From Bacillota bacterium (GTDB taxonomy: Bacteria > Bacillota_I > Bacilli_A > Acholeplasmatales > Acholeplasmataceae), in contig JAEYXZ010000046.1 of assembly GCA_023431045.1 (NCBI GenBank), positions 1-43,312 on the forward strand: 43,312 bases of DNA, read 5' to 3'. The translations under genes were made by a program, and so were the position numbers. The first letter of the stretch is position 1, and each line of letters starts with the position of its first letter. The notes beneath the pieces were generated by a model. It saw only the letters and a list, made by a program, of their open reading frames with translations, searched no databases and was not told the origin of the DNA. Below, in pieces: positions 8,335 to 17,609 of the stretch.

Positions 8335-10749
8335 ATGATTCCATATAATTATAACGAAATAGAAAGAAAGTGGCAGAAGCACTGGTTAGACTTAAAGATT
8401 TTTAAGACTTCTGTCGATCGATATCATCCGAAGTATTATGTTTTGGATATGTTTCCATATCCATCAGCAGCTGGATTGCATGTTGGTCACGTCGAAGGCT
8501 ATACAGCAACCGATATCGTCTCAAGATTTAAGAGAATGCAAGGCTTTAATGTCCTTCATCCGATGGGATGGGATGCTTTTGGTTTACCAGCTGAACAATA
8601 TGCTCTAGCAACCGGTAAAGACCCTAAGTCTTTTACGTATCAAAATATTAAAAACTTTAAACGACAAATCATTGAAATGGGTAAGGGGATTGACTGGGAA
8701 CGTGAGTTTGCTACCGCAGACCCTGAATACTACCGATGGACCCAATGGATTTTTAAACAACTTTATGATAAAGGATTGGCTGTATTAAAAGAAGTTGAAG
8801 TTAACTGGGCTGAAGGCTTAGGAACTGTCCTTGCTAATGATGAAATTGAAGTTATTGATGGACAAATGGTTTCTGAAAGAGGACATTATCCAGTCGTTAA
8901 GAAACCAATGAAGCAGTGGGTACTTAGAATTACAGAATATGCTGATCGTCTTCTTGAAGATCTTGATTTAGTTGATTGGCCAGAAAATCTAAAAGAAATG
9001 CAACGCAACTGGATTGGTAAATCCAGTGGTGCAATGATTGATTTTAAGATTGAGGGTTCCAATCAAGTCTTTAGTGTCTTTACAACAAGACCGGATACAC
9101 TTTATGGTGCAACTTATTGTGTGCTTGCACCAGAACATCCAATTGTCTTAGAGATCACCTCTGAGGATGAACTTTTAGATGTCAAAGCGTACATTCAACA
9201 AACCAAATCTAAAACTGAACTTGATCGTCAAACTGATAAACAAAAGACAGGGGTATTTACTGGTGCTTATGCAGTTCATCCAATTAAAGGTAACTTAATT
9301 CCAATTTGGATTGGAGATTATGTCTTACCACAATATGGTACTGGTGCCGTGATGGCAGTTCCAGCACACGATTCAAGAGATTATGAATTCGCATTAAAGT
9401 ATGGTCTAGAAATTATTGAGGTCATTAAAGGCGACAATAGTGAAGGAGCATTTGAAGGTGATGGAATCCATCATCACTCAGGTATCCTTGATGGACTCAT
9501 GAATGATGAAGCGAAGAAAAAGATGATTGCTCATCTCGAAGGACGTGGGATCGGTTATGGTCACCACACGTATAAACTTCGTGATTGGGTCTTTTCACGT
9601 CAACGTTATTGGGGTGAACCATTCCCAGTGATATACGATGAATTTGGCAATATTCATCTAGTGCCTGATGAAGAGTTACCACTTGAATTGCCATATCTTG
9701 AATATATTAAACCATCGGGTACAGGTGAATCACCGCTAGCCCACGCAACAGCTTGGTTAAGGGTTGATAAAAAAGGTCTTAAAGGTCGTCGTGATACAAA
9801 TACAATGCCACAGCTTGCAGGTTCATCTTGGTACTATATTGGTTATATTTTAAAAACACATTTAGGTTTTATTCCTCTTAATAGTGAAGAAGCTAAGGAA
9901 GTCCTTGATCAGTTCCTACCAGTTGACTTATACGTTGGTGGTACTGAACATGCGGTTGGACATCTACTCTATGCAAGATTCTGGCATAAGTTCTTTTACG
10001 ATTTAGGTTTTGTATCATCAAAAGAACCATTTATGAAACTTGTAAACCAAGGAACTATCCTTGGTGCAGACCATGCTAAAATGAGCAAATCTGCAGGGAA
10101 TGCAGTTTCTCCTGATGACATTATTGTGTCACATGGTGCCGATGCACTTCGATTATTCGAAATGTTTATGGGACCAGTAGAAGCATCAAAACCTTGGAGT
10201 ACAGAAGGGCTTGACGGAGCGAAAAGATTCTTAGATCGTGTATGGCGGATGTTTGACTTTGAAATTACAAATCATAATGTTGTCGCACTTGAAACAATCT
10301 ATCATCAAACCATTAAGAAAGTCACTGAAGACTATGAGAAACTAGCCTTTAACACGGCAATCTCACAAATGATGGTATTTGTTAATGAGGTTTATAAAGT
10401 TCAACAAATTGGTAAGAATCAAGCAAGAGGTTTCTTAAAACTGTTAAACCCTATTGCACCACACATTACAGAAGAACTTAATCAAGAAGTACTTAACCAC
10501 CATGAAGAACTTGTTTACTCTGAGTGGCCAATCTATGATGAAGCACATTTAGTTCAAACTGAAGTTGAAGTTGTCGTTCAAGTTAATGGTAAAGTTCGAG
10601 GTAGACTTCAAATGCCAATTGATGCAGTTGAACAAGATGTTAGAGAAATTGCAGAATTAGAAGCTAATGTTGCAAAGCATCTGGAAGGATTAACAATCGT
10701 TAAAGTCATCTTTGTTAAAAACAAATTAATTAATTTCGTTGCTAAATAA
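8335..10749 (+). CDS. leuS: Leucyl-tRNA synthetase
   Basis: An 804-residue class I synthetase that charges tRNA-Leu. The HIGH-type motif is H-V-G-H at residues 49-52, in YPSAAGLHVGH. KMSKS is at residues 582-586. The CP1 editing domain lies between them, with the TTRPDTLYGATY motif near residue 245 and GTGAVMAVPAHD near residue 336. The C-terminal anticodon-binding and LeuRS-specific domains are present. Length matches bacterial LeuRS. The SD (AGGT) is weak. It is a single gene ending in a terminator shared with mnmM. A matching tRNA-Leu(GAG) gene is found later in the window. Confidence 0.98.
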   Translation: MIPYNYNEIERKWQKHWLDLKIFKTSVDRYHPKYYVLDMFPYPSAAGLHVGHVEGYTATDIVSRFKRMQGFNVLHPMGWDAFGLPAEQYALATGKDPKSFTYQNIKNFKRQIIEMGKGIDWEREFATADPEYYRWTQWIFKQLYDKGLAVLKEVEVNWAEGLGTVLANDEIEVIDGQMVSERGHYPVVKKPMKQWVLRITEYADRLLEDLDLVDWPENLKEMQRNWIGKSSGAMIDFKIEGSNQVFSVFTTRPDTLYGATYCVLAPEHPIVLEITSEDELLDVKAYIQQTKSKTELDRQTDKQKTGVFTGAYAVHPIKGNLIPIWIGDYVLPQYGTGAVMAVPAHDSRDYEFALKYGLEIIEVIKGDNSEGAFEGDGIHHHSGILDGLMNDEAKKKMIAHLEGRGIGYGHHTYKLRDWVFSRQRYWGEPFPVIYDEFGNIHLVPDEELPLELPYLEYIKPSGTGESPLAHATAWLRVDKKGLKGRRDTNTMPQLAGSSWYYIGYILKTHLGFIPLNSEEAKEVLDQFLPVDLYVGGTEHAVGHLLYARFWHKFFYDLGFVSSKEPFMKLVNQGTILGADHAKMSKSAGNAVSPDDIIVSHGADALRLFEMFMGPVEASKPWSTEGLDGAKRFLDRVWRMFDFEITNHNVVALETIYHQTIKKVTEDYEKLAFNTAISQMMVFVNEVYKVQQIGKNQARGFLKLLNPIAPHITEELNQEVLNHHEELVYSEWPIYDEAHLVQTEVEVVVQVNGKVRGRLQMPIDAVEQDVREIAELEANVAKHLEGLTIVKVIFVKNKLINFVAK

Positions 10750-10751
10750 AA

Positions 10752-10800
10752 GAAAAAGCACTAATACTTCCAAAAGAGGATGTATGGTGCTTCTTTTTTT
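10752..10800. terminator. Bidirectional terminator between leuS and mnmM
   Basis: Outer arms AAGCAC (10757-10762) and GTGCTT (10787-10792) enclose a partly paired inner region. There are A runs on the left and a T run on the right. The hairpin includes the last codons of the minus-strand gene. It is less compact than the other terminators in the window. Confidence 0.55.
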
Positions 10801-11285
10801 GTTTGATATGGAACTTTGATGACTTCATATTTAATTTCATGTTGATCAACATATTGTTGAAGTGCAACGGCTTCTTTAAGGCCTTCAATGTGACCAGGAT
10901 AAACAACAATTAAGATGAATCCTTGTCTTCTTTTATGAAGTTGATCAATGGTTTTAATGAGAGTTTCATGAGTGGTTGTGATATGATGATCTCCATTGGG
11001 CAAATAACCAAGATTAAAGATGATTCCATCATAGTTTTCAACATACTTTTGGAAATGGATAAAGCTATCATGATGATAATATATATTTTGATAATCTTTT
11101 GTTAATTGTTTAGATTGATTAATAGCAATCTCCTGGATATCAAAAGCATGAACTATTTTTGCATGTTTTGCACAAAATAATGTATCATTTCCATTACCAC
11201 AAGTTGCATCAATGATGATCGAATTGGAGTTAAGATTGGATAAGAGAATTTGATGTGAGATTTCGGTGATTGATACTTTTTTCAT
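10761..11285 (-). CDS. mnmM: tRNA (mnm5s2U34) methyltransferase, YtqB/MnmM family
   Basis: A class I SAM-dependent methyltransferase of about 174 residues. The SAM loop is IIDATCGNGNDT and the family signature NLGYLPNGDHH is clear. In Gram-positive bacteria this family (YtqB, named MnmM) methylates 5-aminomethyl-2-thiouridine at tRNA wobble position 34. I chose the ATG at 11285 over one seven codons upstream because a perfect AAGGAG lies 7-8 bases before it. It overlaps the end of mnmL by 56 bases in another frame, which suggests translational coupling. The role is taken from the family and fits the neighbour. Confidence 0.88.
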   Translation of the reverse strand: MKKVSITEISHQILLSNLNSNSIIIDATCGNGNDTLFCAKHAKIVHAFDIQEIAINQSKQLTKDYQNIYYHHDSFIHFQKYVENYDGIIFNLGYLPNGDHHITTTHETLIKTIDQLHKRRQGFILIVVYPGHIEGLKEAVALQQYVDQHEIKYEVIKVPYQTKKEAPYILFWKY

Positions 11286-12207
11286 AATAATCTCCTTGAT
11301 AAGCATTTAAATGACGAAGCGCTTTATCAATTTCATTTGAGACTACAAATTTCTTTTTTGTCCATAGTGGAGCAATTAACATATCTGGTGGAGCATCACC
11401 TGTTACACGGTGAACGATGATATCAGAACGTAACCATAAAAGTTGCTCAACGGTGATATCAACATACTCTTCAAGGGTGAGAAGATGCCAAGGGTTCTTT
11501 AAATACTCATACCCCATTTTTGTTTTTTCCATTAAATGTAGCATATGGATTTTAATCCCTTGAATGTCAAGTTTGTTAATATGTTTGACGGTATCAACCA
11601 TCATTTGTTTTGTTTCACCTGGAAGACCATTAATGATGTGAACAACAACCTCTAAACCTTTAGCTCTTAAGCGTCTCACAGCATCATCAAAGACATCTAG
11701 ATTATGTGCACGATTAATGAGGTCTGAGGTGCTTTGATGAATGGTTTGTAATCCCAGCTCGATTTGAGTCGGCATTCTTTTGTTAAGTTCCGCTAAATAA
11801 TCAATAACATCATCGGGTAATGAATCAGGTCTTGTTGCAATACTAAGCATGACGATATTAGGATCTAATGTGATGGCTTCTTCATAGATTTCTTTTAATC
11901 TTGGTAATGGTGCATGGGTATTGGTGTTTGCTTGAAAGTATGCAATGTATACACCATCTTCCCATTTTTGATGCATCATTTTCTTAATCTTATCGAATTG
12001 TGTTTTGAGTGAATCGTGTTTATCTCCTGCGAAGTCACCACTACCCATCCATGAGCAAAAAGTACAACCACCACTAGCGACTGTTCCATCAATGTTAGGA
12101 CAAGTAAAACCCCCATTTAAGGCGATTTTAAATACTTTCTTCTGATATTTATTTCTGTAATAATTATTAAGTGTGTTGTACCTTTTTTCAAGGGTCATTA
12201 TGTTCAT
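11230..12207 (-). CDS. mnmL: Radical SAM protein, YtqA/TIGR01212 family (MnmL)
   Basis: A radical SAM protein of about 325 residues. Near the N-terminus is the cysteine cluster of this family, in GFTCPNIDGTVASGGCTFCS, which binds the 4Fe-4S cluster. Later stretches ATRPDSLPDD, ELGLQTIH and HIINGLPGET are the expected strands of the partial TIM barrel. YtqA is proposed to convert cmnm5U to nm5U in tRNA ahead of YtqB, replacing MnmC; the tight pairing here agrees. The ATG at 12207 is preferred over GTG codons at 12219 and 12216 because AGGTGG sits 8 bases before it. It has its own promoter, divergent from the next gene. Confidence 0.88.
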   Translation of the reverse strand: MNIMTLEKRYNTLNNYYRNKYQKKVFKIALNGGFTCPNIDGTVASGGCTFCSWMGSGDFAGDKHDSLKTQFDKIKKMMHQKWEDGVYIAYFQANTNTHAPLPRLKEIYEEAITLDPNIVMLSIATRPDSLPDDVIDYLAELNKRMPTQIELGLQTIHQSTSDLINRAHNLDVFDDAVRRLRAKGLEVVVHIINGLPGETKQMMVDTVKHINKLDIQGIKIHMLHLMEKTKMGYEYLKNPWHLLTLEEYVDITVEQLLWLRSDIIVHRVTGDAPPDMLIAPLWTKKKFVVSNEIDKALRHLNAYQGDYYEKSINHRNLTSNSLIQS

Positions 12208-12223
12208 AAAATTCACCACCTAT

Positions 12224-12255
12224 ATTTTACCATATGATACATCATATGATATAAT
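12224..12255. promoter_or_regulatory. Divergent promoters around an 18-bp palindrome
   Basis: Plus strand: extended -10 TATGA-TATAAT (12250-12255) for the 12277 gene and polC. Minus strand: TGG-TAAAAT (-10 at 12224-12229) for mnmL-mnmM. Between them is a perfect inverted repeat, CATATGAT-AC-ATCATATG (12231-12248). Clear -35 boxes are missing on both sides. Confidence 0.55.
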
Positions 12256-12276
12256 GAGTTACAAGGAAGTGAAATC

Positions 12277-13059
12277 ATGTACTCCAGATTTAAACGAGGA
12301 TTACTCATACCAAGTGAATTACCGATATTCTTAAAAGATACATGGGTCAGATTGGTCACATACTTTTTTTTATTGGTACTGATTTCAATGCTTCCATTTA
12401 TGATAGCAGAATACCCGTATCAAGGAATGACATCGCTTGAATATCGATTAATTGATTCAGGTATTCAAACATACATTAGTGGCGATTATGGCATTGTTGA
12501 TGGAAAACTAGAAATTCCATTTGAATTAAGAGATAAAGACCTATATATGATAGCTGGTGCTTATACGATTGCCATCAATAACACACCGTCTTCGATTGAT
12601 AATCAAGTTGCTAGATTAACGTTTTTAAATGAAGGAATTAGATATTCAGCGCTAGGTTATGAGGTAGCATATTATTCCTATGTTGATCTTGACTTAGATA
12701 ATTACGATTTTAATGATTATTCGGATTTGAACAAAGCTAAATTAATAAGTACGCTCGATTCAATATTAAAACAAAACCAGTTTGCCAATAAGATGTGACA
12801 AACCATTCTACAGTTTCTAATTAGTGCTTTCGAAGTGATCTTTATTGTCTCCTTAACTGCATTATTCTTTAGAAAAGAAGTTCCTTGTCGTTATCGTTTT
12901 AAAATGAGTCTATATGCGACAACTATCTATGTTGTTTGTGCCTTATTCTCAATCATTTTCGCATTTGAAATCTTAACGATTGTCGGACTTATTTTAGTCA
13001 TGATTTATAATTATAAAGCATTAAATTTTGTTATTATTAAGCAGGTAAGAGATGAATAA
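12277..13059 (+). pseudogene. DUF1189-like membrane protein interrupted by an in-frame TGA
   Basis: Bases 12277-12795 encode 173 residues: a short cytoplasmic start (YSRFKRGLLIPSELP), one TM helix near residues 27-45, and an extracytoplasmic region. Then TGA at 12796-12798 stops the frame. The same frame stays open from 12799 to the TAA at 13057-13059 and encodes FLISAFEVIFIVSLTALFF, KEVPCRYRFKMSLYATT and two more TM helices. A TM helix, outer domain and C-terminal TM bundle with a YR-x-x-x-x-x-LYA segment resemble DUF1189 proteins as one unit. The second part has no SD before its possible GTG at 12835. SD AAGGAAGTG precedes the ATG. The 3' end overlaps polC by 8 bases. It may be a nonsense allele, readthrough or a base error; the function is unknown. 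Confidence 0.7.
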
Positions 13060-16000
13060 ATTTAAAATCTTTATGGATCAAGCACAACTCAATACTCCCC
13101 CACTTAATAGTGCAAAGTTAAACTTCGTTAAGACCACCAAAAAAACCGGTGTTTGGACTTTTGATATTACGTTTGGACAAATGATTTCATCAGCTCAGAT
13201 GAGCTTATTTATCAATCAACTCCAAACTTTTTTTACCATTCCTAATATTGTTAAGAAAGTTGATTATGTCTTTCACTTTGATTCACTTGATTTAGTTCCT
13301 CATTATCAAGGATATTATGACATGATCATCCATAAAGCAAGTGATGCATCTGGTCCACTTTCAGTCTTTAAAAATTACGCAGTTGAATTTAGTGATAAAA
13401 CCTACTCAATCATCATTGAAAAGGATGCAACAAGTTTTAGTAAGTATTTTCCAGAACTTAAAAGATGGTTTAACAAACATGGATTGATGGTTAATTTCGA
13501 ATTAAAGGTCTCTGAACAATTAACACCTGTCGCAGAAGTAGTATCTAGAACTCAAATTGAACAACAAGAATCTATGATGAAGTTATCAAAGGAACAAGAT
13601 GTTGTTATTCTGGCTAAGAAAACTGGTTTCAGACGTGGTTCAGATCCAAATGCTGTATCAATTAGAGAAATTCCTTCGACACAATATGAACTTGATAAGT
13701 ATAAAAACGAAAAAGGTGACGCTAATTTTTTAATTGAAGGTGAAGTTTTCAAGAAAGAATTTAGACGTTTTAAAACATCCAATTTATTAACCTTTAGTGT
13801 TTTTGATCAAGATGATGCAATTACTGTCAAACGATTTGTCAAATTTGATAAAGACATCGCACTTGCTGAAGAACTCAAAGAAGGCGATGTTGTTTCAGTT
13901 TCAGGTTTTGCTGAATATGATACGTTCCAAAAAGAAGTAGTTTTAAAAGCCAATGCTTTTTATCATATTGAACGACCAGAAAAGAAAGAACGATTAGATA
14001 AATCAAAAGAAAAACGTATTGAATTTCATATTCATTCAAAAGCATCCCCTATGGATGCAGTCACTAGTATTGAAGACTATGTCAATACACTTGAAAAGTG
14101 GGGACATGAAGCTTTCGCATTGACAGATCATAATGGTTTATATGCATATCCTGATTTATTTAAAGCTGTTAAAGGTAAGAAAATAAAGCCAATCTATGGT
14201 GTTGAAGTCGATTATGTTGATGATGAAGCATTTAAAATTACTTCGGACTATGATGAGGATTTCTCACTACGCGAAGCAACCTATGTTGTCTTTGATATTG
14301 AAACAACAGGTTTATCAAATCAACGCGATAAAATCATAGAAATTGCTGCATATAAAGTAACTGGTAGTATTATTGGTGAACGCTTTGAGATCTTAATCGA
14401 CCCAGAAGAAAAATTATCAGAATTCACTAAATCTTTAACAAATATTACGGATGATATGCTTCAAGGACAACCAAAAATTGAACAAGCACTTCCACAGTTT
14501 TTATCCTTTATTAAGGATAGCGTTTTAGTTGCACATAATGCAACTTTCGATGTGGGGTTCATCGTTGAAAAAGCAGTGATGCTTGGTTTAGATGCACCTA
14601 AAAATCCAGTCATAGATACGCTAAACTTAGCTCGATACTTCTATGCAAACGACTTAAAACGTTTCAATCTAAAAGCTGTAACTAAACTATTTAAAGTGAA
14701 TCTTGATGCTCATCACCGTGCGATTTCTGATGCTTACGCAACAGCTGAGGTCTTTATTTTAATGCTCCAAGGATTATATAAAGAAGAAATCTTGACCTAT
14801 TATGAAATCAATGCAGCACTTGAACCAGATGAAGTATGGAAACATCCGTTCACTTCATATATGACAATTTTAGCCCAAAATCAAGTAGGATATAAAAATC
14901 TATTTAAAATTATGTCAGATGCACTCACGACTCATTTCCATGGTGGTGCAAGAACGCTTAGATCAGTGATTGAAAAATATCGTCAGGGAATCTTGATTGG
15001 ATCTAACTCAGATTCTGGTGAAGTTTTTGAAATTGCGCTTAACCGAAATGATCAAGAGTTAGCAGAAGCAATTGAATTTTATGACTATATTGAAGTCCAT
15101 CCACCAAAAGCATATCAACATCTAGAAAAAGGATTAGGTGATTTTGGTAAGGAGATTATTCAAGCAACCATTCAAAAAATTATACGAATTGCAAAACAAG
15201 TGGGTAAACCTGTGATTGCAACCTCAAATGCTCACTATCTTGATCCAGAAGATAAGAAGTATCGTGAAATTTATATTCATACAAAGAGCGTTGGTGGTGG
15301 TCTTCATCCACTCGCTAATTATGATGTATCTCCTGATCAACATGTCTTGACAACACAAGAAATGGTTGATGCTTTTAGTTATCTTGATGCATCAACCGTA
15401 AGAGAGATAGTTTTTGATAATCCGAAAGCTTTAAATGATTCAATTGAACTTGTCCAAGCCTTTCCTAAAGAACTTTATTCGATTTCAAATGATGCCTTTA
15501 AGGATACCCTTGGAATTAGTAGTATTGCTGATCATATTAAAGAAATGGTTTATCATAAAGCACATAAACTCTATGGTGAAAAATTACATCATATTGTTCA
15601 AGAAAGAATTGAAAAAGAATTACATAACATCATCGATAATGAATTTGCTCCTATCTATTTCATATCTCATTTACTCGTTAAGAAATCACTTGAAGATGGC
15701 TATTTAGTCGGATCTCGTGGATCGGTTGGTTCATCACTTGTTGCAACCCTATTAGATATTACAGAGGTAAATCCACTACGTCCTCATTATCGTTGTCCAA
15801 ATGGAGATTATGCAGTCTTTAAGATGACAGATGAAGAAATATTTGAACACGGTATTAGTGCTGAAGATGAAGCATTTATGCCTACTTTGAAACATGTTAA
15901 ATCAGGATATGATTTACCAAATCAAGTCTGTCCAATGTGTGGTGCACCATTACTTAAAGATGGACACGATATTCCATTTGAAACCTTCCTTGGTTTTGAT

Positions 16001-17509
16001 GGAGATAAAGTACCAGATATTGATTTAAACTTCTCAGGAGATTATCAAGCTAAAGCTCATGCTTATGTGAGAGAACTCTTAGGTGAGGATTATACCTTTA
16101 GAGCTGGAACCATTCAAACGGTTGCTGAAAGAAATGCTTATGGTTATGTTAAAGGTTACTTAGAAGATCGAGGTATTAATGTTAGGTCAGCAATGATTGA
16201 ACGTCTGGCTAAAGGTATTGAAGGAGTCAAACGTTCAACTGGACAACATCCAGGTGGGATTGTTGTCGTACCAAAGACTAAAGATATTTATGATGTGACA
16301 CCGGTACAATATCCAGCTGATGATGTTAATTCAAGTTGGAAAACAACCCATTTTGATTATCACTCATTTGAGTCTAATTTACTTAAACTTGATATTCTAG
16401 GTCATGATGATCCAACCATGATTAAGTTCTTAATGGATTATGTTTCAAAACATCCAGATGAGTTTCCGTTTAGTAAAGCTCAAGATATTCCAATGGATGA
16501 TCCAAAAGTCTATGAATTATTCCAAGGTACCGAAGTTTTAGGATTTAAACCAGATGATTTATATGGACGTGTTGCAAGTTATGCGATTCCTGAATTTGGT
16601 ACACCATTTACACGCCAAATGTTAATTGATACAAAACCGGATTCATTTGCTGGACTTGTCAAGATTTCGGGTTTATCCCATGGAACTGACGTCTGGTTAA
16701 AGAACTCTCAAGATTTAGTCTTGGGAACGACAAACTATGGCAAGATTTCTTTCAATGATATTATCGGTTGTCGTGACGATATTATGGTTGAACTATCAGA
16801 AAAGGGATTACCACCACTTAAAGCATTTGAAATCATGGAATTTGTTCGTAAGGGTAAACCATCGACGAATAAAAAACAATGGTCTGAATATGAAGCCGAG
16901 ATGAAAGCTCATCATATTCCAGAATGGTATATTTGGAGTGCGTCTCAAATCAAGTATATGTTCCCTAAAGCACATGCGACAGCATATGTTATTATGGCGA
17001 TGAGAATCGCATGGTTTAAAGTTTATAAACCATTATTATTCTATAGCGGATTCTTTAGTAAGCGTGCCGTTCAGTTTGATCATGACACGATGGTTGCAGG
17101 ATTTAATGCAATAAGAAATCGCTTGATTGCACTAAGCAATTCAACGGATCTAAAAGCGAAAGATGAAGATGTTATTACCACCTTAAATGTTGCTCTTGAA
17201 ATGACTAAGAGAGGATTTAAATTCCTACCAGTAGATATTGAAAAGAGTGATGCAACGACTTTCGTCATGGAAAAAGATGGACTTAGAATGCCGTTTGTAA
17301 CAATTGATGGATTAGGTGTACAAGTTGCCTATGGTATCATCGAAAACCGCAACGAAAGACCATTCACATCACGAGAAGATGTCAATAAACGGACGAAGAT
17401 TAATAAGACAGTTTTTGAGAAGATGGTAACAATTGGAGCTTTTGATAATTTAGCTGAAACCAGTGGAATTGAAGAAATTGGGATCTTTGATGCAATTTAT
17501 CAAAAGTAA
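13052..17509 (+). CDS. polC: DNA polymerase III alpha subunit, Gram-positive PolC type
   Basis: A 1485-residue replicative polymerase with proofreading. An OB-fold region near residues 220-315 comes first. The PHP domain follows, with intact H326-I-H328 and T-D359-H360, split by the inserted DEDDh exonuclease (D415-I-E417 in VFDIETTG, HNATFD and HRAISDAYAT). Next come a Cys-rich segment (C915, C960, C963), the palm with P-D989-I-D991-L-N-F, and a C-terminal helix-hairpin-helix region. The first zinc knuckle reads CPNG, so one of the usual four cysteines is missing. It overlaps the upstream interrupted gene by 8 bases, and its SD AGGTAAGAG lies inside that gene. No terminator follows. Confidence 0.98.
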   Translation: MNKFKIFMDQAQLNTPPLNSAKLNFVKTTKKTGVWTFDITFGQMISSAQMSLFINQLQTFFTIPNIVKKVDYVFHFDSLDLVPHYQGYYDMIIHKASDASGPLSVFKNYAVEFSDKTYSIIIEKDATSFSKYFPELKRWFNKHGLMVNFELKVSEQLTPVAEVVSRTQIEQQESMMKLSKEQDVVILAKKTGFRRGSDPNAVSIREIPSTQYELDKYKNEKGDANFLIEGEVFKKEFRRFKTSNLLTFSVFDQDDAITVKRFVKFDKDIALAEELKEGDVVSVSGFAEYDTFQKEVVLKANAFYHIERPEKKERLDKSKEKRIEFHIHSKASPMDAVTSIEDYVNTLEKWGHEAFALTDHNGLYAYPDLFKAVKGKKIKPIYGVEVDYVDDEAFKITSDYDEDFSLREATYVVFDIETTGLSNQRDKIIEIAAYKVTGSIIGERFEILIDPEEKLSEFTKSLTNITDDMLQGQPKIEQALPQFLSFIKDSVLVAHNATFDVGFIVEKAVMLGLDAPKNPVIDTLNLARYFYANDLKRFNLKAVTKLFKVNLDAHHRAISDAYATAEVFILMLQGLYKEEILTYYEINAALEPDEVWKHPFTSYMTILAQNQVGYKNLFKIMSDALTTHFHGGARTLRSVIEKYRQGILIGSNSDSGEVFEIALNRNDQELAEAIEFYDYIEVHPPKAYQHLEKGLGDFGKEIIQATIQKIIRIAKQVGKPVIATSNAHYLDPEDKKYREIYIHTKSVGGGLHPLANYDVSPDQHVLTTQEMVDAFSYLDASTVREIVFDNPKALNDSIELVQAFPKELYSISNDAFKDTLGISSIADHIKEMVYHKAHKLYGEKLHHIVQERIEKELHNIIDNEFAPIYFISHLLVKKSLEDGYLVGSRGSVGSSLVATLLDITEVNPLRPHYRCPNGDYAVFKMTDEEIFEHGISAEDEAFMPTLKHVKSGYDLPNQVCPMCGAPLLKDGHDIPFETFLGFDGDKVPDIDLNFSGDYQAKAHAYVRELLGEDYTFRAGTIQTVAERNAYGYVKGYLEDRGINVRSAMIERLAKGIEGVKRSTGQHPGGIVVVPKTKDIYDVTPVQYPADDVNSSWKTTHFDYHSFESNLLKLDILGHDDPTMIKFLMDYVSKHPDEFPFSKAQDIPMDDPKVYELFQGTEVLGFKPDDLYGRVASYAIPEFGTPFTRQMLIDTKPDSFAGLVKISGLSHGTDVWLKNSQDLVLGTTNYGKISFNDIIGCRDDIMVELSEKGLPPLKAFEIMEFVRKGKPSTNKKQWSEYEAEMKAHHIPEWYIWSASQIKYMFPKAHATAYVIMAMRIAWFKVYKPLLFYSGFFSKRAVQFDHDTMVAGFNAIRNRLIALSNSTDLKAKDEDVITTLNVALEMTKRGFKFLPVDIEKSDATTFVMEKDGLRMPFVTIDGLGVQVAYGIIENRNERPFTSREDVNKRTKINKTVFEKMVTIGAFDNLAETSGIEEIGIFDAIYQK

Positions 17510-17609
17510 AAAAATTCACACAATATATTATAATTCAAACGTTTTCACGTCTTTTTATGTTTTAAATGTATAATATTATTGGAAATAACTTTAAGGAGGA
17601 TGACGTTTA

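Noticed and set aside
10923..11105. 60-residue plus-strand gene opposite mnmM
   Set aside because: It lies on the strand opposite a conserved methyltransferase gene and shows no SD or family match.
12835..13059. Independent 74-residue membrane protein gene starting at GTG 12835
   Set aside because: It has no SD, is in the same frame as the 12277 gene, and the frame is open right back to the TGA at 12796; it is better read as the second half of an interrupted gene.
15435..15707. 90-residue plus-strand gene inside polC
   Set aside because: It overlaps conserved PolC coding sequence in another frame, has no SD, and its translation has only generic hydrophobic content.
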